Origin: Gorsachius magnificus
Lineage: Eukaryota > Chordata > Aves > Pelecaniformes > Ardeidae
Reading direction: 5' to 3'
DNA length: 64,000 bases
NCBI GenBank assembly: GCA_034008185.1
Contig: CM067109.1
Location: 620,001-684,000, forward strand
Shown piece by piece: positions 1 to 9,109 of the stretch. Position 1 is the first letter of the stretch; every line of letters starts with the position of its first letter. The notes beneath the pieces are model-generated. The model saw only the letters and a list, made by a program, of their open reading frames with translations. It was not told the DNA's origin and ran no database searches. Both the position numbers and the translations under genes were made by a program.

Positions 1-1239
1 GCACCAGGAGATGCTCTGGGACGCCCAGGTTTGGTGTTGTACTCCAGATCGCCTTCCTCTGCTTGGAGGTGAAGAGGCTGAGAAAAATTAAAATGTGCCC
101 TTTTAAATTGGATTTTGCATCTTCTTTCAGCATACAGTCAGTTCTCAGCGTCATACAGGGTAGTAGAAAAGGTTAAAATGCTTGTAGGAGTACGTGTCGT
201 CGTAAGGAGCCCGGTCACCTCGCAGCCTCCTTCATCCTGAGGCACAATGGCCAACGGTCCCAAACCAGGAGGTCCCCCGAGCTCCTACCCCTCCCAGTGC
301 ACCCCATCACCACCACGGGACGGACGGCGCTTTGGGACAAACCGAAACACAGAGAGCGCCGACGCTTGCAGCTCCGCAAGGGGAAACGCCGGGGTCCGCC
401 GCGGTGGGTGCCACCCAGCAGAGCCCAGCAGGGCAGCCACCGTGCCTGGCCGGCTCCTCGCCCTGCAGCACTGTGGGGTGCAAAGGGATGGGCGGAAGTT
501 CCCGTGCTCCCCCTTGGGGGGGGTCGCCCTCCCAAAGGACCCCTCGTCGTCGGAGGGATGGGGATGGCCGTGTCTCAGCCTGGCTGATCTGGACTGGGCT
601 TTGGCCCAAAGGGAACCAAGCCGCTGAAGCATTCTGAGAGCGATATAAACACCCAGCTAAGGTACAAGCCCTGTCGTGGCCGCCTTCGCCACGCTATTCT
701 TAAAAAAATGTAAAATTCAGTAAACATGAAACTATGCGAGCGGTGGAAATCAGGATCCACACTGAAGAACTTGCAAGTGGCGATGAACTGGGCGTCCCAG
801 TGGCTTTCTCAGTCGGCCACGGCAATATGTGTATGCTAAGCAACACATATGAGAGAAGCAAATTAAAATCAGCTTTTCTAATTCTAATTGGGATGGGACA
901 ATAAAATTAAGAGATTTAGGGCATTTAGGGGAATGCTAAAATATGAAAATACCTTAAAACACACTTAGTAGCACACCTAAAAATGCAAAATATTTCAACT
1001 TTGCTGCTGCGTGAGTAGCATCCACGAAATAGGAGAAATGCTCCTGCACTGCTAAGTATGCTTAAATCCTTTGATGAGCAGTGACAAGGCTGACTAAAAA
1101 GCATCTTTATCTTATGGAAAATATTTTAGGGTGGTTTGGTTGGGTTGTTTGGGTTTTTTTTAGAATTCTATCTGAAGAATGTTAAATTCGGTTTTGGGCA
1201 CTTTTTAGACAATCATTTGGCACTTTGAGATTTGGGTTC
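1..1239 (-). other. ST8SIA3: Probable ST8SIA3 3' UTR (continues past the window)
   Basis: Sequence downstream of the ST8SIA3 stop on the minus strand. I find no minus-strand AATAAA between 1239 and 1, so the transcript probably runs beyond the edge. About 640-1239 is AT-rich and UTR-like. About 240-630 is a GC-rich block with overlapping short open frames and no recognisable product. The UTR assignment is inferred from position. Confidence 0.6.
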
Positions 1240-1522
1240 TTAGGCACAACGCGACAAGGTGAGTTTGGCCAGTCCTTCACCGTGCATCCTGTAGAGCAGC
1301 TGGAACTCTGCAGGCAGCTGGTGGGACTCTTGCCACTTGGTCGTGAACTTGGTTCCCTTCTTATCATAGTAGTGGTACGGGAGGTCCTCCCTCGTGTTGG
1401 GGTCGAACCCAAAGGGCCAAAATCCGTACAAGTGGATCTCTTCACATATGGCAGAAGCAAGGGTGTACATGAGAATACCTGTGCTCAGCCGCTTGGGTGA
1501 CAAGTGCTTGTTCTTCCAGTAT
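1240..1522 (-). CDS. ST8SIA3: ST8SIA3 coding exon 4 (sialylmotifs S, III, VS and stop)
   Basis: Acceptor TTTTTTTGCAG followed by A-TAC-TGG. Encodes YWKNKHLSPKRLSTG, then sialylmotif S with Cys313, HYYD, and the VS motif with His354 and Glu359. It ends LTLSRCA and TAA at 1242-1240. The penultimate Cys379 is the conserved C-terminal cysteine. Confidence 0.97.
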
Positions 1523-4500
1523 CTGCAAAAAAACCCAAAGGCCCGTTAGTTTGGGGGGCAAGTAATGCCGCAGCTTTGCTGTGAGTAAAAAATTGCGTTA
1601 GTGCCTGGGGGCGGTGGGTGCTGACAGCCTGGGTGAGGCAAGGACACTGTTCAGGTCAGCCCAACCAACCTCAGCAGCACTCTGACCCACGGCCCCTTGT
1701 GGTCCCCTGCCGAATGCGTTTGGTTCTTAACCAGGAGAGGCAGTGCCTCATCCAGAAAAGTACAATTCCCTGGCTCCCGCTCACACCTGCATTTGCCAGA
1801 GCGGCGGCAGCGCTCTCCTCCTTCACGTTATTGCAGCTTTGCTCGGGCCAGCCCGCAGCTGCCTGCCAGCATCCCTCTTTGCCAGCCGAGAGGAGCGAGA
1901 CGGTGCTTTGCTTGCGCAGCGTCTCCCCCGGCTGCCCCGCACCCCTCCCCTGCCGGAGCGGACCCCAGCGACCCCCCTGCCCTGGGCCGAGCAGCCAACC
2001 CACCGCTGCTCTGCTGGGCGTACGGCGGTACGGAACCCCCCGGCGTGCTTAACTGCTGCAACAACCCCCTGTGCCCTGAACGCAAGCAGCGTTGGGTCCC
2101 GACTTGCTAGGCAGCGCCCACCAGACCCGGCACCATCAGAAAAGTAAACACAGTTGTGTTTGTAGAGAGCTCTGCCAAGGCAGACATACCCACCGGTTAA
2201 CGTGCTGCATTATATTTCCTGGCCAGGCCAACTGGACCTTTAGCTGCCCTCTGTGCTCCACAAAGAAGTCAACCAGCGTTCTCGTGACTGTCGCTGACGT
2301 GTGGAAGAAAAAAGCAGGGATCCAAAGAATGGCCCCGTCGAGCTTCTTCAGACTTAAAAAGAAGTTGTTGCGATCCTGGATGGTCAAAAGATTGTTGTAA
2401 TACTTCTCCAGGATGCTGGGGTTGAAGGTGGTAAGGTTGGTTTTCCTTCCAACATCTTTTTGGAAAGCCTCGGTTGGAGCAAAATTGCAACGAAAAACGA
2501 AATCAGATTTATCTATCTCCTGCCCGCACTGGCTGCCGGTCAGGATCCCGCTGTTTCCCACCACGGCGCAGATGTTGTGGTGCTTGTTCAGGATGGGCGA
2601 CACGTCGGGAAGCAGCGATCGGAAGTTATTGCTAATGGAGAAAACGTACTTATGGCTGGAATAATCGTAATGCATCAGCTGTCCGATCCGAACGCTGTTC
2701 TTGGTCAAAGAAAAATTTTTTATTACGTCGACATGCTGAAGGATTTCTTGCCTAAAATAAAACAGAAGAGAAGAAAAGGAGTTGTGTTTCCCCTCTGGCT
2801 GTGGTGGAAAGATTTTCTTTCCAGCCAGGCTTACATTTTTCTTTGTTTTTTTCAGATGTAGTAAAGCCGTTTCCTGAACAATGTGGTGCAATGGCTTTTA
2901 AATTAATATAAATAGATAGGAATTATGGAGCCAGCTCCTTATTTAGTGCCCTGCTTGGCTTTACTGGGCGGACCTGACTGACGCCAGCTGAGGCTGCGCC
3001 CGCGCCTCTTGGAGCAGTGTCAGGATGAAAATACTGGGCTGGCTGTGCCGGTCCGAGGGGTGCAGCGAACCGGCCCCCCATCCCGGGGTCACCTCGCCGA
3101 AGGGTGGCACGCAGCAGGGTTCAGCTTGTGCTCTGACGCCGGCCCAGCCGCTCCGCCCGTGCGGGTGCTCCCGGCGTGCGCGTCACTCTCGGCACCGGAC
3201 CGCGTGCCTCTGGCAAGGACGGGTACGTGTTTGCTGTCAGGCATGCCGAGCAAAACCAGGCAGCCCAGGGTATTCGGCTGAATTAACGGGAGCTGATTTT
3301 TAAGTGCATGTGTTTTCTGCCTTCTCATTAAGAAGCTCTGAGTCACAAAACCGAGTGACTGTCGCTGTCTCCGTTTATGTAAACATAATTCCTTAATGCC
3401 TTATTTGGGCAAGCACGCCGGCATTTTTACAAGGGTTATTAGGGATGCTTAAAAACCAAACAAAACCAGCCCTGCTCAGGAATTTCCCTCGCAGGGCATA
3501 AAATTAGAAAACCAATACCACTTTATTTCCTCATGTTTATGGAAAACAACCAACCCTTCTTCCAGCTCGCATCCTCCCATGTCTAAGCATTAATGGAGTC
3601 CCACTGGGTGCCCTCATTATGGGCTATGGCTAACGGGCAAGCGCAGAGGCAGATCCCGAGGCATTAGCTGGGATCACCAGAGGGGTGCAGGCCTATGAAG
3701 GGTGAGCTGCCGGTGCCAGGCAATGCGGAGCAGTGGTCGCCAGGAAAGGACGGGGCAGGCAAAGCGACGCCTCCTTTCCGTGGCCCACGGCTCCTTGGGG
3801 GCAGCGGGCAGCGTTTGCTGGCACTAGGAGGCCACGACTCACCCCGCAGCGCCCGCCGCAGCCCTGACTTGTGACTGGAGAGAGCCGAGGGGCCAGGGTC
3901 CCTGCTGCTCCGGCGAGGTGTGTGAGCCGAGCCCCTGGCCCAGCAGGCACGCCTGAATTGCAGTCCAGGGTGGTAATAGCTGTCTTAAATGGCTAAATGT
4001 TTTCCTTCCTTTCCCACCATGTTTCTGTGATGGCAACCATACCATGGTTTTCCTGCTGCACGATGGCTTCTACTTCCCCCTGTTTGTTGCCCGTGCTGCG
4101 AGCATTGGTACGGATGCGCCTCCGTGGGGCTAACGATCCCGCTGCTCCTCTGCAGGGAGAGGTCTTGGTTCCCAAGTGCCTAATCGCAGTTGATACTAAC
4201 CCATCGACAACCTGTGCGTCTTCGCTGCCGCTTGGATCACTACGCGCCACCTCCTCTCAGGTGGCCGGCCAAGGGGCCTCGCTGGCATGCTGTCCCTCAC
4301 ACGCTGGCGTGCCATCCCCAGGCTCATTTCTAGCAAGCCTGGTTTCACCCCCTTCCCTCTTCAAATCCAGTCTACAGCCCCGCTAACTTCTTGGCAAGCA
4401 TCCTTTTGCCCCTTGGAGCCCGGTGTACCCCATCATTTGCAGCAGGCCTGGCGGTGTGCAGGCCAACCCATGCTCAAAAACCCCCAAATTCCGCTCCTCA

Positions 4501-6407
4501 CACCAGGCTCGGAGCCAGGTATTTATTTCCTGGCTCCTCCCGTTCCTTCCCTGATCGCTCCCCTATATATTGCTGTATCTCCCAGTAAAGCTGATAAGTA
4601 AGAAGCTGGCCGGCCACCACCAAGTTCACATCACAGGCAGGAAACTGAAAGCAGATTTTTACTTCCCATTAAGGACGGAGCAGCTCTGAGGAAGCTGAAG
4701 GCGCTGAGAAACCCTTTCCATTGCCACACAGCAGGAAAGTCAGCGCAACCGGGCAACAGCAGGCGGGCGGCAATGCACAGAGTGTCTCTGGTGGATTCGG
4801 GCTTGAAGGCCCCATCCGAAGCCCCGGCTCTGCCCGCCCCCTCAGCCGGAGCAGTGCTGGAAGGCAGCCTGGCGCTGCACTTGCTCAGAGCTGCCGGTAG
4901 CTGGGAAGTTTAGCTGGGCATGTGTTGGCCTCCATGAACACGGCATTTCATAGCCGCTACACTCGGATTTGTTTCAAGGTTTGAAAACCCAGCCATTGCT
5001 CTTGCAGTAATGACAATTTTGCTCGCATACAGGGAAAGTGGGTCACGTTCTGCTTGGTAAAATAATGCACGTTGCAGCCCGGTGCCCTGCTCTGAAGTAA
5101 TCTGTTCTTCCAAGGTAGCTGCAACCAGCTTAAATCCTGGGGGGAAGGGGAGAGCCTCAGGGAGGGTGGGAAGGGGAGGCGTGGGCGCAGTGCCTGGCTG
5201 CAGGCTCACCTCTGGTGGGCGAAGGCGGTCCGGTTGAAGGCCCACTTGGAGGGCTTCTCCTGCAGCTCGTGGGTCAGGGAGTTCGTAATGGGGACGAACG
5301 AGGGGTCCAGGAACTTCAGCGCGAACTGGGACCTGGAAAAGGACCCACGCAGCCACTCACGCACGGGCCACACAGCCACAAGCAGCCACAGGCAGGGACA
5401 GGCAGGGACAGGCAGGCACAGGCAGGGACAGGCAGGCACAGGCAGGGACAGGCAGGTACAGGCAGGGACAGGCAGGGACAGGCAGGGACAGGCAGGCACA
5501 GGCAGGGACAGGCAGGCACAGGCAGGGACAGGCAGACCAGAGCCCGTCAGTGCCCGTGCCCGGCCGCGGCGGCGTCAGCACCGCGGACAGCGCCGGCGGG
5601 CCCGGGGGGCCGGGATGGCCCGGGTGGCCGGGGTGCCCCGGGATGGCCGGGGGGCCCGCGGCGGCGGACAGGGGATGTGCACCGGGATGTACCGGGATGT
5701 GCCGGGATGTGCGCCGGGATGTACCGGGATGTGCACCGGGATGTACCGGGATGTGCCGGGATGTGCGCCGGGATGTACCGGGATGTGCGCCGGGATGTGC
5801 GCCGGGATGTGCCGGGATGTGCACCGGGATGTACCGGGATGTGCGCCGGGATGTGCGCCGGGATGTACCGGGATGTACCGGGATGTAGCGGGATGTCACC
5901 GGGATTGCACCGGGATGTACCGGGATGTACGGGGATGTACACCGGGCTGTACCGGCATGCGCACCGGGCTGAGCCGGGCTGTACCGGGCCGTGCCGGGTG
6001 GTGTCGGGCTGCTCCCCACCTTTCAGCCCCCCCGGGGCATTGCCGTTCCCACGCCCGCCCCCCCCCCGTTACCGCGCTCCCCGGGGGGCTCCGGGGGGGG
6101 GGGCCCCCCCGCGGGCCCGGGCGCCGGGGCCGCGGGGCCTTCCCGGCGGGGGGGGGAGGAAGGGATGGGATGGAAGGGATGGAAAAGGGATGGAAGGGAA
6201 GGGCGGGCCGCCCCCCCCGCGCCCTCACCTGAATCCCGCGTGGAACATGTACATGCGGGGCCCGCCCGGGCCGGCGGCGCGGGGCGCGCCGAAGATGTTG
6301 TCCTTCTTGAGCGAGACGTAGCTGATGAGGGAGAGGATGAGCAGGGCGATGCTCAGCATCACCAGCCCCAGCACGCTGGCCACCCGCACCATCTTGCAGC
6401 TCCTCAT
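1240..6407 (-). CDS. ST8SIA3: ST8SIA3, alpha-2,8-sialyltransferase 3 (complete, four coding exons)
   Basis: Type II Golgi membrane enzyme that transfers sialic acid from CMP-Neu5Ac in alpha-2,8 linkage onto sialylated glycans; family knowledge places it mainly in brain. Coding exons, in minus-strand order, are 6407-6229, 5332-5210, 2751-2194 and 1522-1240. All junctions are GT-AG, and the joined 1143 nt give 380 residues plus TAA, the length I recall for the mammalian protein. Visible parts: short cytoplasmic tail, membrane anchor about residues 10-32, variable stem, sialylmotif L about 160-205 (CAVVGNSGILTGSQCGQEID), sialylmotif S about 294-316, motif III HYYD at 337-340, and motif VS with His354 and Glu359. 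His354 is the expected catalytic base. Cys162, 176, 313 and 379 are available for the family disulfides. N-glycosylation sequons are at Asn93, 113 and 206. Nothing is broken. The start is the first ATG of the exon-1 frame that matches the family N terminus. Confidence 0.97.
1523..2193 (-). other. ST8SIA3: ST8SIA3 intron 3
   Basis: 671 bp between exons 3 and 4. It is GC-rich in the middle (about 1620-2100), with overlapping frames on both strands that match no family. Nothing else recognised. Confidence 0.9.
2194..2751 (-). CDS. ST8SIA3: ST8SIA3 coding exon 3 (sialylmotif L, most of the catalytic domain)
   Basis: 558 nt, encoding residues 102-286 and part of Arg287. Acceptor TTATTTTAG, donor AACCG|GTGGGT. 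The alternative donor six bases downstream is ruled out because only CG plus the A that opens exon 4 restores Arg287. Carries sialylmotif L with Cys162 and Cys176, and sequons at Asn113 and Asn206. The protein is almost unchanged from mammals here as far as I recall, in contrast to exon 1. Confidence 0.97.
2752..5209 (-). other. ST8SIA3: ST8SIA3 intron 2
   Basis: About 2.46 kb. It contains the CR1 endonuclease relic near 3.97-4.17 kb. About 3340-3620 is AT-rich unique sequence. The rest is unrecognised. Confidence 0.9.
3975..4170 (-). mobile_element. CR1 LINE relic, start of ORF2 endonuclease domain (possibly extending to about 4600)
   Basis: The minus-strand translation contains TNARSTGNKQGEVEAIVQQE followed by MVAITETWW. 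This is the opening of the CR1 ORF2 apurinic-type endonuclease; the ITETWW block includes the catalytic glutamate. The frame dies after ERKENI, so this is a dead internal fragment. Such 5'/internal pieces are much rarer than CR1 3' ends. Sequence from 4170 to about 4600 may be more of the same insertion (upstream ORF1 side), but I cannot show it. Confidence 0.75.
5210..5332 (-). CDS. ST8SIA3: ST8SIA3 coding exon 2 (stem)
   Basis: 123 nt, encoding the end of Arg60 to the first two bases of Arg101 (SQFALKFLDPSFVPITNSLT onward). Acceptor TTTTCCAG, donor AG|GTGAGC. Contains the sequon at Asn93 (NRT). The 10-bp minisatellite at 5391-5534 lies about 60 bases upstream of the acceptor. Confidence 0.95.
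5391..5534. repeat. 10-bp minisatellite in ST8SIA3 intron 1
   Basis: Fourteen consecutive 10-bp units, GGCAGGGACA alternating with GGCAGGCACA and one GGCAGGTACA, then a partial unit. The mix of GGGACA and GGCACA units implies duplication of blocks. On the gene strand it is CCTGTCCCTG-rich, pyrimidine-biased, and ends about 60 bases from the intron-1 acceptor. Confidence 0.97.
5671..5999. repeat. 10/12-bp minisatellite (CCGGGATGT core) in ST8SIA3 intron 1
   Basis: About 28 copies of units of the form CCGGGATGTA (10 bp) and CCGGGATGTGCG or CCGGGATGTGCA (12 bp). They are interleaved in a non-random order and decay at the right end into CCGGGCTGTA variants. Many CpGs. The apparent reading frames over it are artefacts of the repeat. 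Confidence 0.96.
6229..6407 (-). CDS. ST8SIA3: ST8SIA3 coding exon 1 (cytoplasmic tail, membrane anchor, stem start)
   Basis: Encodes residues 1-59 and two bases of Arg60. It starts MRSCKMVRVASVLGLVML and ends in ATTCAG followed by the donor GTGAGG. The hydrophobic anchor is about residues 10-32 (VLGLVMLSIALLILSLISY). A second in-frame Met at residue 6 could also initiate. The segment after the anchor (residues about 39-50, GAPRAAGPGGPR) uses GC-rich codons and differs from the mammalian stem as I recall it, whereas the MYMFHAGF block is kept. Confidence 0.95.
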
Positions 6408-6670
6408 GCCGGGAGGCGGCCCCGCGGCTGGGCGTGTGCGGGGCGGGGGGGGGGTGGGGGGCGGCCGCGGGGCTACATGGGGGGCGGCGGGCGCGGGGGC
6501 GGCGGGCGCGGGGCGGCGGCGGGGCCGGGGCCGGGGCCGCCGGCAGCGGGAGAGAAAATGGAGGGAGCGAGCGGCGGCGCGATGAAATGGCAGCCGGGAG
6601 CGGCCGCCCCGCCGTCCCGGCCCCGCCGTGCCCCCCCCCGCCGCCGCGGCGCCCGCACCGCAGCCCCCGG

Positions 6671-6948
6671 GCCCCCCCCGGCAGCCCCGGTGCCCCCCAA
6701 CAGGCACGGCGGGCCCCGCCGGCAGCCCCAGCGTGGCCCCCAGCAGCCCCGGTGTGCTCCCCAACATCCCCGGTACCCCCCCCAAGGGCCCTGGTGTGCA
6801 CCCCAACAGCCCCGGTGTGCACCCCAGCAGCCCCAGCGTGCCCCACAACAACCCTGGTACCTCCCCAACAACCCCAGTGTGCCCCCCAACCCCTACCCTC
6901 CGACAGCCCCGGTGTGCCCCCCCGCCCCACCCCCCACAGCCCCGGTTT
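6671..6948. repeat. Degenerate C-rich minisatellite upstream of ST8SIA3
   Basis: About a dozen imperfect copies of a unit of roughly 18-24 bp, CCCCAACAGCCCCGGTGTGC with CAGCCCCAGCGTGCCCC variants. Proline-rich frames across it are artefacts. It begins about 265 bases upstream of the ST8SIA3 ATG. Confidence 0.85.
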
Positions 6949-6949
6949 C

Positions 6950-8815
6950 CTTCGCAGCTCCGGCCCCGGGCCCCTCCCGGCCCGGCCCTCCCCTGCCTTG
7001 GGGTGCTCTGCAGTGACACCCCAAAAGACCAGGGTGGCCCAGCCTGGCAGCCCCAGGGCTGCAGTGACCCCCGGGCCCCATGGGTGCATGTGGGGGCTGA
7101 GCATGGCTGCAAGCTGCGCCGCTGCCTGAGCCACGGGGAGCCTGGGCTGCTTGGGCCCCTGTGCCTTCGCTGGGGGACCAGTGCCCGGGTGGGTGCACAA
7201 TGTCCCCCTGCTCCCAGCACAGGGCCGTGGGACCATGGCGTTTCCCTGTGAGGCTGTAGATCACCGCATGGCACGTACAGCACCACGGGAGTCTACACCA
7301 CAGCCTGCACCTGGGCCATGCAAAACCCGAAGCTGGCTCGGGGGACCCCTCGATCTTCAAAAGCCTGGTGTTTCGGGCATGCTACCACCAAAAAGAACCC
7401 TACCAGTAATTAAACTGCCCCATAAATCACATAGGAAATTTCATGTCAACTCGAGGAGAGCCTGACTTCTGTAGTCTGAGGAATGTCTCTTACGAACACG
7501 ACTCCTGCATGCTGCAATACTTCCAGTGTTTCTTCAAGCTGAATTTTTTTTCCATACAAAGCTCGCCCCCATAGACAGCTCTGCCTCTGAGCCCTGAGTT
7601 CATAGAAGTGCCTTATAAATAATAAATACTGCCTTTGTAGCACCATCCTTGCTCTGGGCTATATCCTACAAGCTCTCCATGCATGAAGCTCTCTTTGAAG
7701 AGGAGGAACACGAGGAGCTTGCAGGGTTGGGCTTTACGTCACAGCGTGCTTCTGCAGCCTTCGGTGGGAGCTTGGCCTGAGTGCGGCCCGGAGGTCCATA
7801 TCCCATTCCTGTGGGATACTTGTGGCTTTGGCGGAGAGAGAAGAGGATGGAAATGTAGAAAACAACACTGTTTTGATATAGGAGATAGGGTTTTTACGTG
7901 GCTTTACATGGCTTCTGTTGTCATCCACCCACTACATGGTGTCCCCAGCTTCCACATGTACACCCAAGTGTCCCAGGATGTGCCCTCCGCAGCGTTTTGC
8001 CTTTAGAAATTTTGGAAGTCAATTCCATAATACTCAGCATTGTCTTGCGTCGTTCCTGACCGCGCGTCCCGGGGGCTGGGTGTACGCCCCAGCGGAGGAC
8101 TGCACAGCCCTTGTGTCACACACCTCGCCGCGTTGCCGGCACTCCTCGGGCTGGAGGGCTCCCGGCCGCGGGGTTTTGTATGAGCTCCCAGCCGCCTCCG
8201 TGAAAGACAGCGAGCGAGAGCCGAGTGCTTATTGCCAGCAGCACTCTGGCCAAGTGGGGCTTTCGCCCTTCTGCAGCTGGCTCTGCCGCCTCCTGGAGCA
8301 CACGGAATGTGTCACCCGGCCGCCGGCACACGCTGTGAGTGGATCAGAGGCTTTTTGTCACCAGCGGGTGAGCAGCACAGGACGGCTGGTGGCCCAGGCG
8401 AAGCCCCCGGCAGAGGAACGCTGTCAGGAGATGCTGCGCAGGCAGCGCGCCGGCGCTCGAGGGGGTGTTGGCAGCAGCAGGACAGCGGGAGGAGCGGCGG
8501 TGCTGCCCCGGCACTGCTCTCGGGGACAGCTCCGCCACAACGGTGCCGAGCCGGAGAAAGGAGGTTGATAGCACGCCGGCTCCGGGTTTGGACCCACTGT
8601 GCCTCCCCATCCTGCCCGATCTCTGTGTGCAAATGAGATCTGAGAGGATGCTGGAGGGGTGCTTTGGCAAGGAATGTTTAACGCCACCCGCCATGTTCCG
8701 CAGCCGCTCTCCTTTTGACCCCATTGCGAGCCCCAGCTCCGCGTCCCTGGTGCCTGCACGCGCCAACAAGTTGCAGTGGAAACAAAGGCAGTTCTTGCTT
8801 CAGATTCTTCAGAGA
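6950..8815. other. Intergenic, no gene recognised
   Basis: 6950-7350 and 8050-8770 are GC-rich. 7380-8040 is more balanced and looks like unique sequence. Overlapping short frames on both strands match nothing I know. Confidence 0.5.
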
Positions 8816-8819
8816 TAGC

Positions 8820-9100
8820 AATATGTCAGGAGCCCCTGGAGAGGCTGAAAGTAAATGAATCAGTGCTAGAAAGTGAAGGATATCATCCGCGCTGAATGGT
8901 GAAAAGGAGTCCTGAACAGTATCTTCATTGATTTTCCTGTAATTGACACAGAAGCTCGGCTCGCCGGAGGCTGCGGGCGAGAGGAGTGGGGAGGCCCAGG
9001 TACAGAGCTCCCTGCCCCGGATCCTGGGAACATTTCTCCTCAATTAGGTGGCTTATTTTTTTGTGCGAAGCTGTGAAAGGGGCGGTAGGTTGGCAAGCCG
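8820..9100 (-). mobile_element. Probable Ty3/gypsy reverse-transcriptase relic
   Basis: The minus strand (about 8998-8850) reads WASP, a short gap, then FCVNYRKINEDTVQD and later DDIL. This order and spacing is that of the Ty3/gypsy RT N-terminal blocks (WASPVV, then FCVDYRKLN, T, D, then D-L). It is unlike retroviral RT, which has LR-N in place of CVDYRKLN. About 45 bases upstream a different frame reads ISHLIEE, matching the helix that precedes WASP, so one frameshift is likely. The YxDD region is absent and no LTR is visible. It is a short dead fragment. An alternative is chance similarity, but the number of matched positions makes that less likely. Confidence 0.6.
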
Positions 9101-9109
9101 GCATTGTCA

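Larger units (their letters stand above)
5333..6228 (-). other. ST8SIA3: ST8SIA3 intron 1
   Basis: 896 bp, more than half of it made of two tandem arrays (5391-5534 and 5671-5999). The remainder (5540-5670, 6000-6228) is very rich in C and G and belongs to the CpG-rich 5' region. Confidence 0.9.
5540..6670 (-). promoter_or_regulatory. ST8SIA3: CpG-rich promoter and first-exon region of ST8SIA3
   Basis: Very GC- and CpG-rich sequence covers exon 1, the 5' part of intron 1 and about 260 bases upstream of the ATG. A GC-box-like G run (about 6436-6460, with GGGGCGGGG) lies 30-55 bases upstream of the start codon. I see no TATA box at a convincing place, which suggests a CpG-island promoter. The transcription start and the 5' UTR length cannot be set from sequence. 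Confidence 0.6.

Noticed and set aside
5215..6321. 368- and 332-codon plus-strand frames over ST8SIA3 intron 1 and exon 1
   Set aside because: Composed of the two minisatellites and the antisense of exon 1.
5896..7286. 446- and 353-codon minus-strand frames upstream of and across ST8SIA3 exon 1
   Set aside because: Upstream parts translate C-rich array and CpG-rich DNA. Only the last 60 residues of the 353-codon frame are the real exon 1.
8820..9100. Endogenous retrovirus as explanation of the RT-like fragment
   Set aside because: The CVNYRKIN block is of Ty3/gypsy type, not the retroviral type, and no LTR or other retroviral domain is visible.
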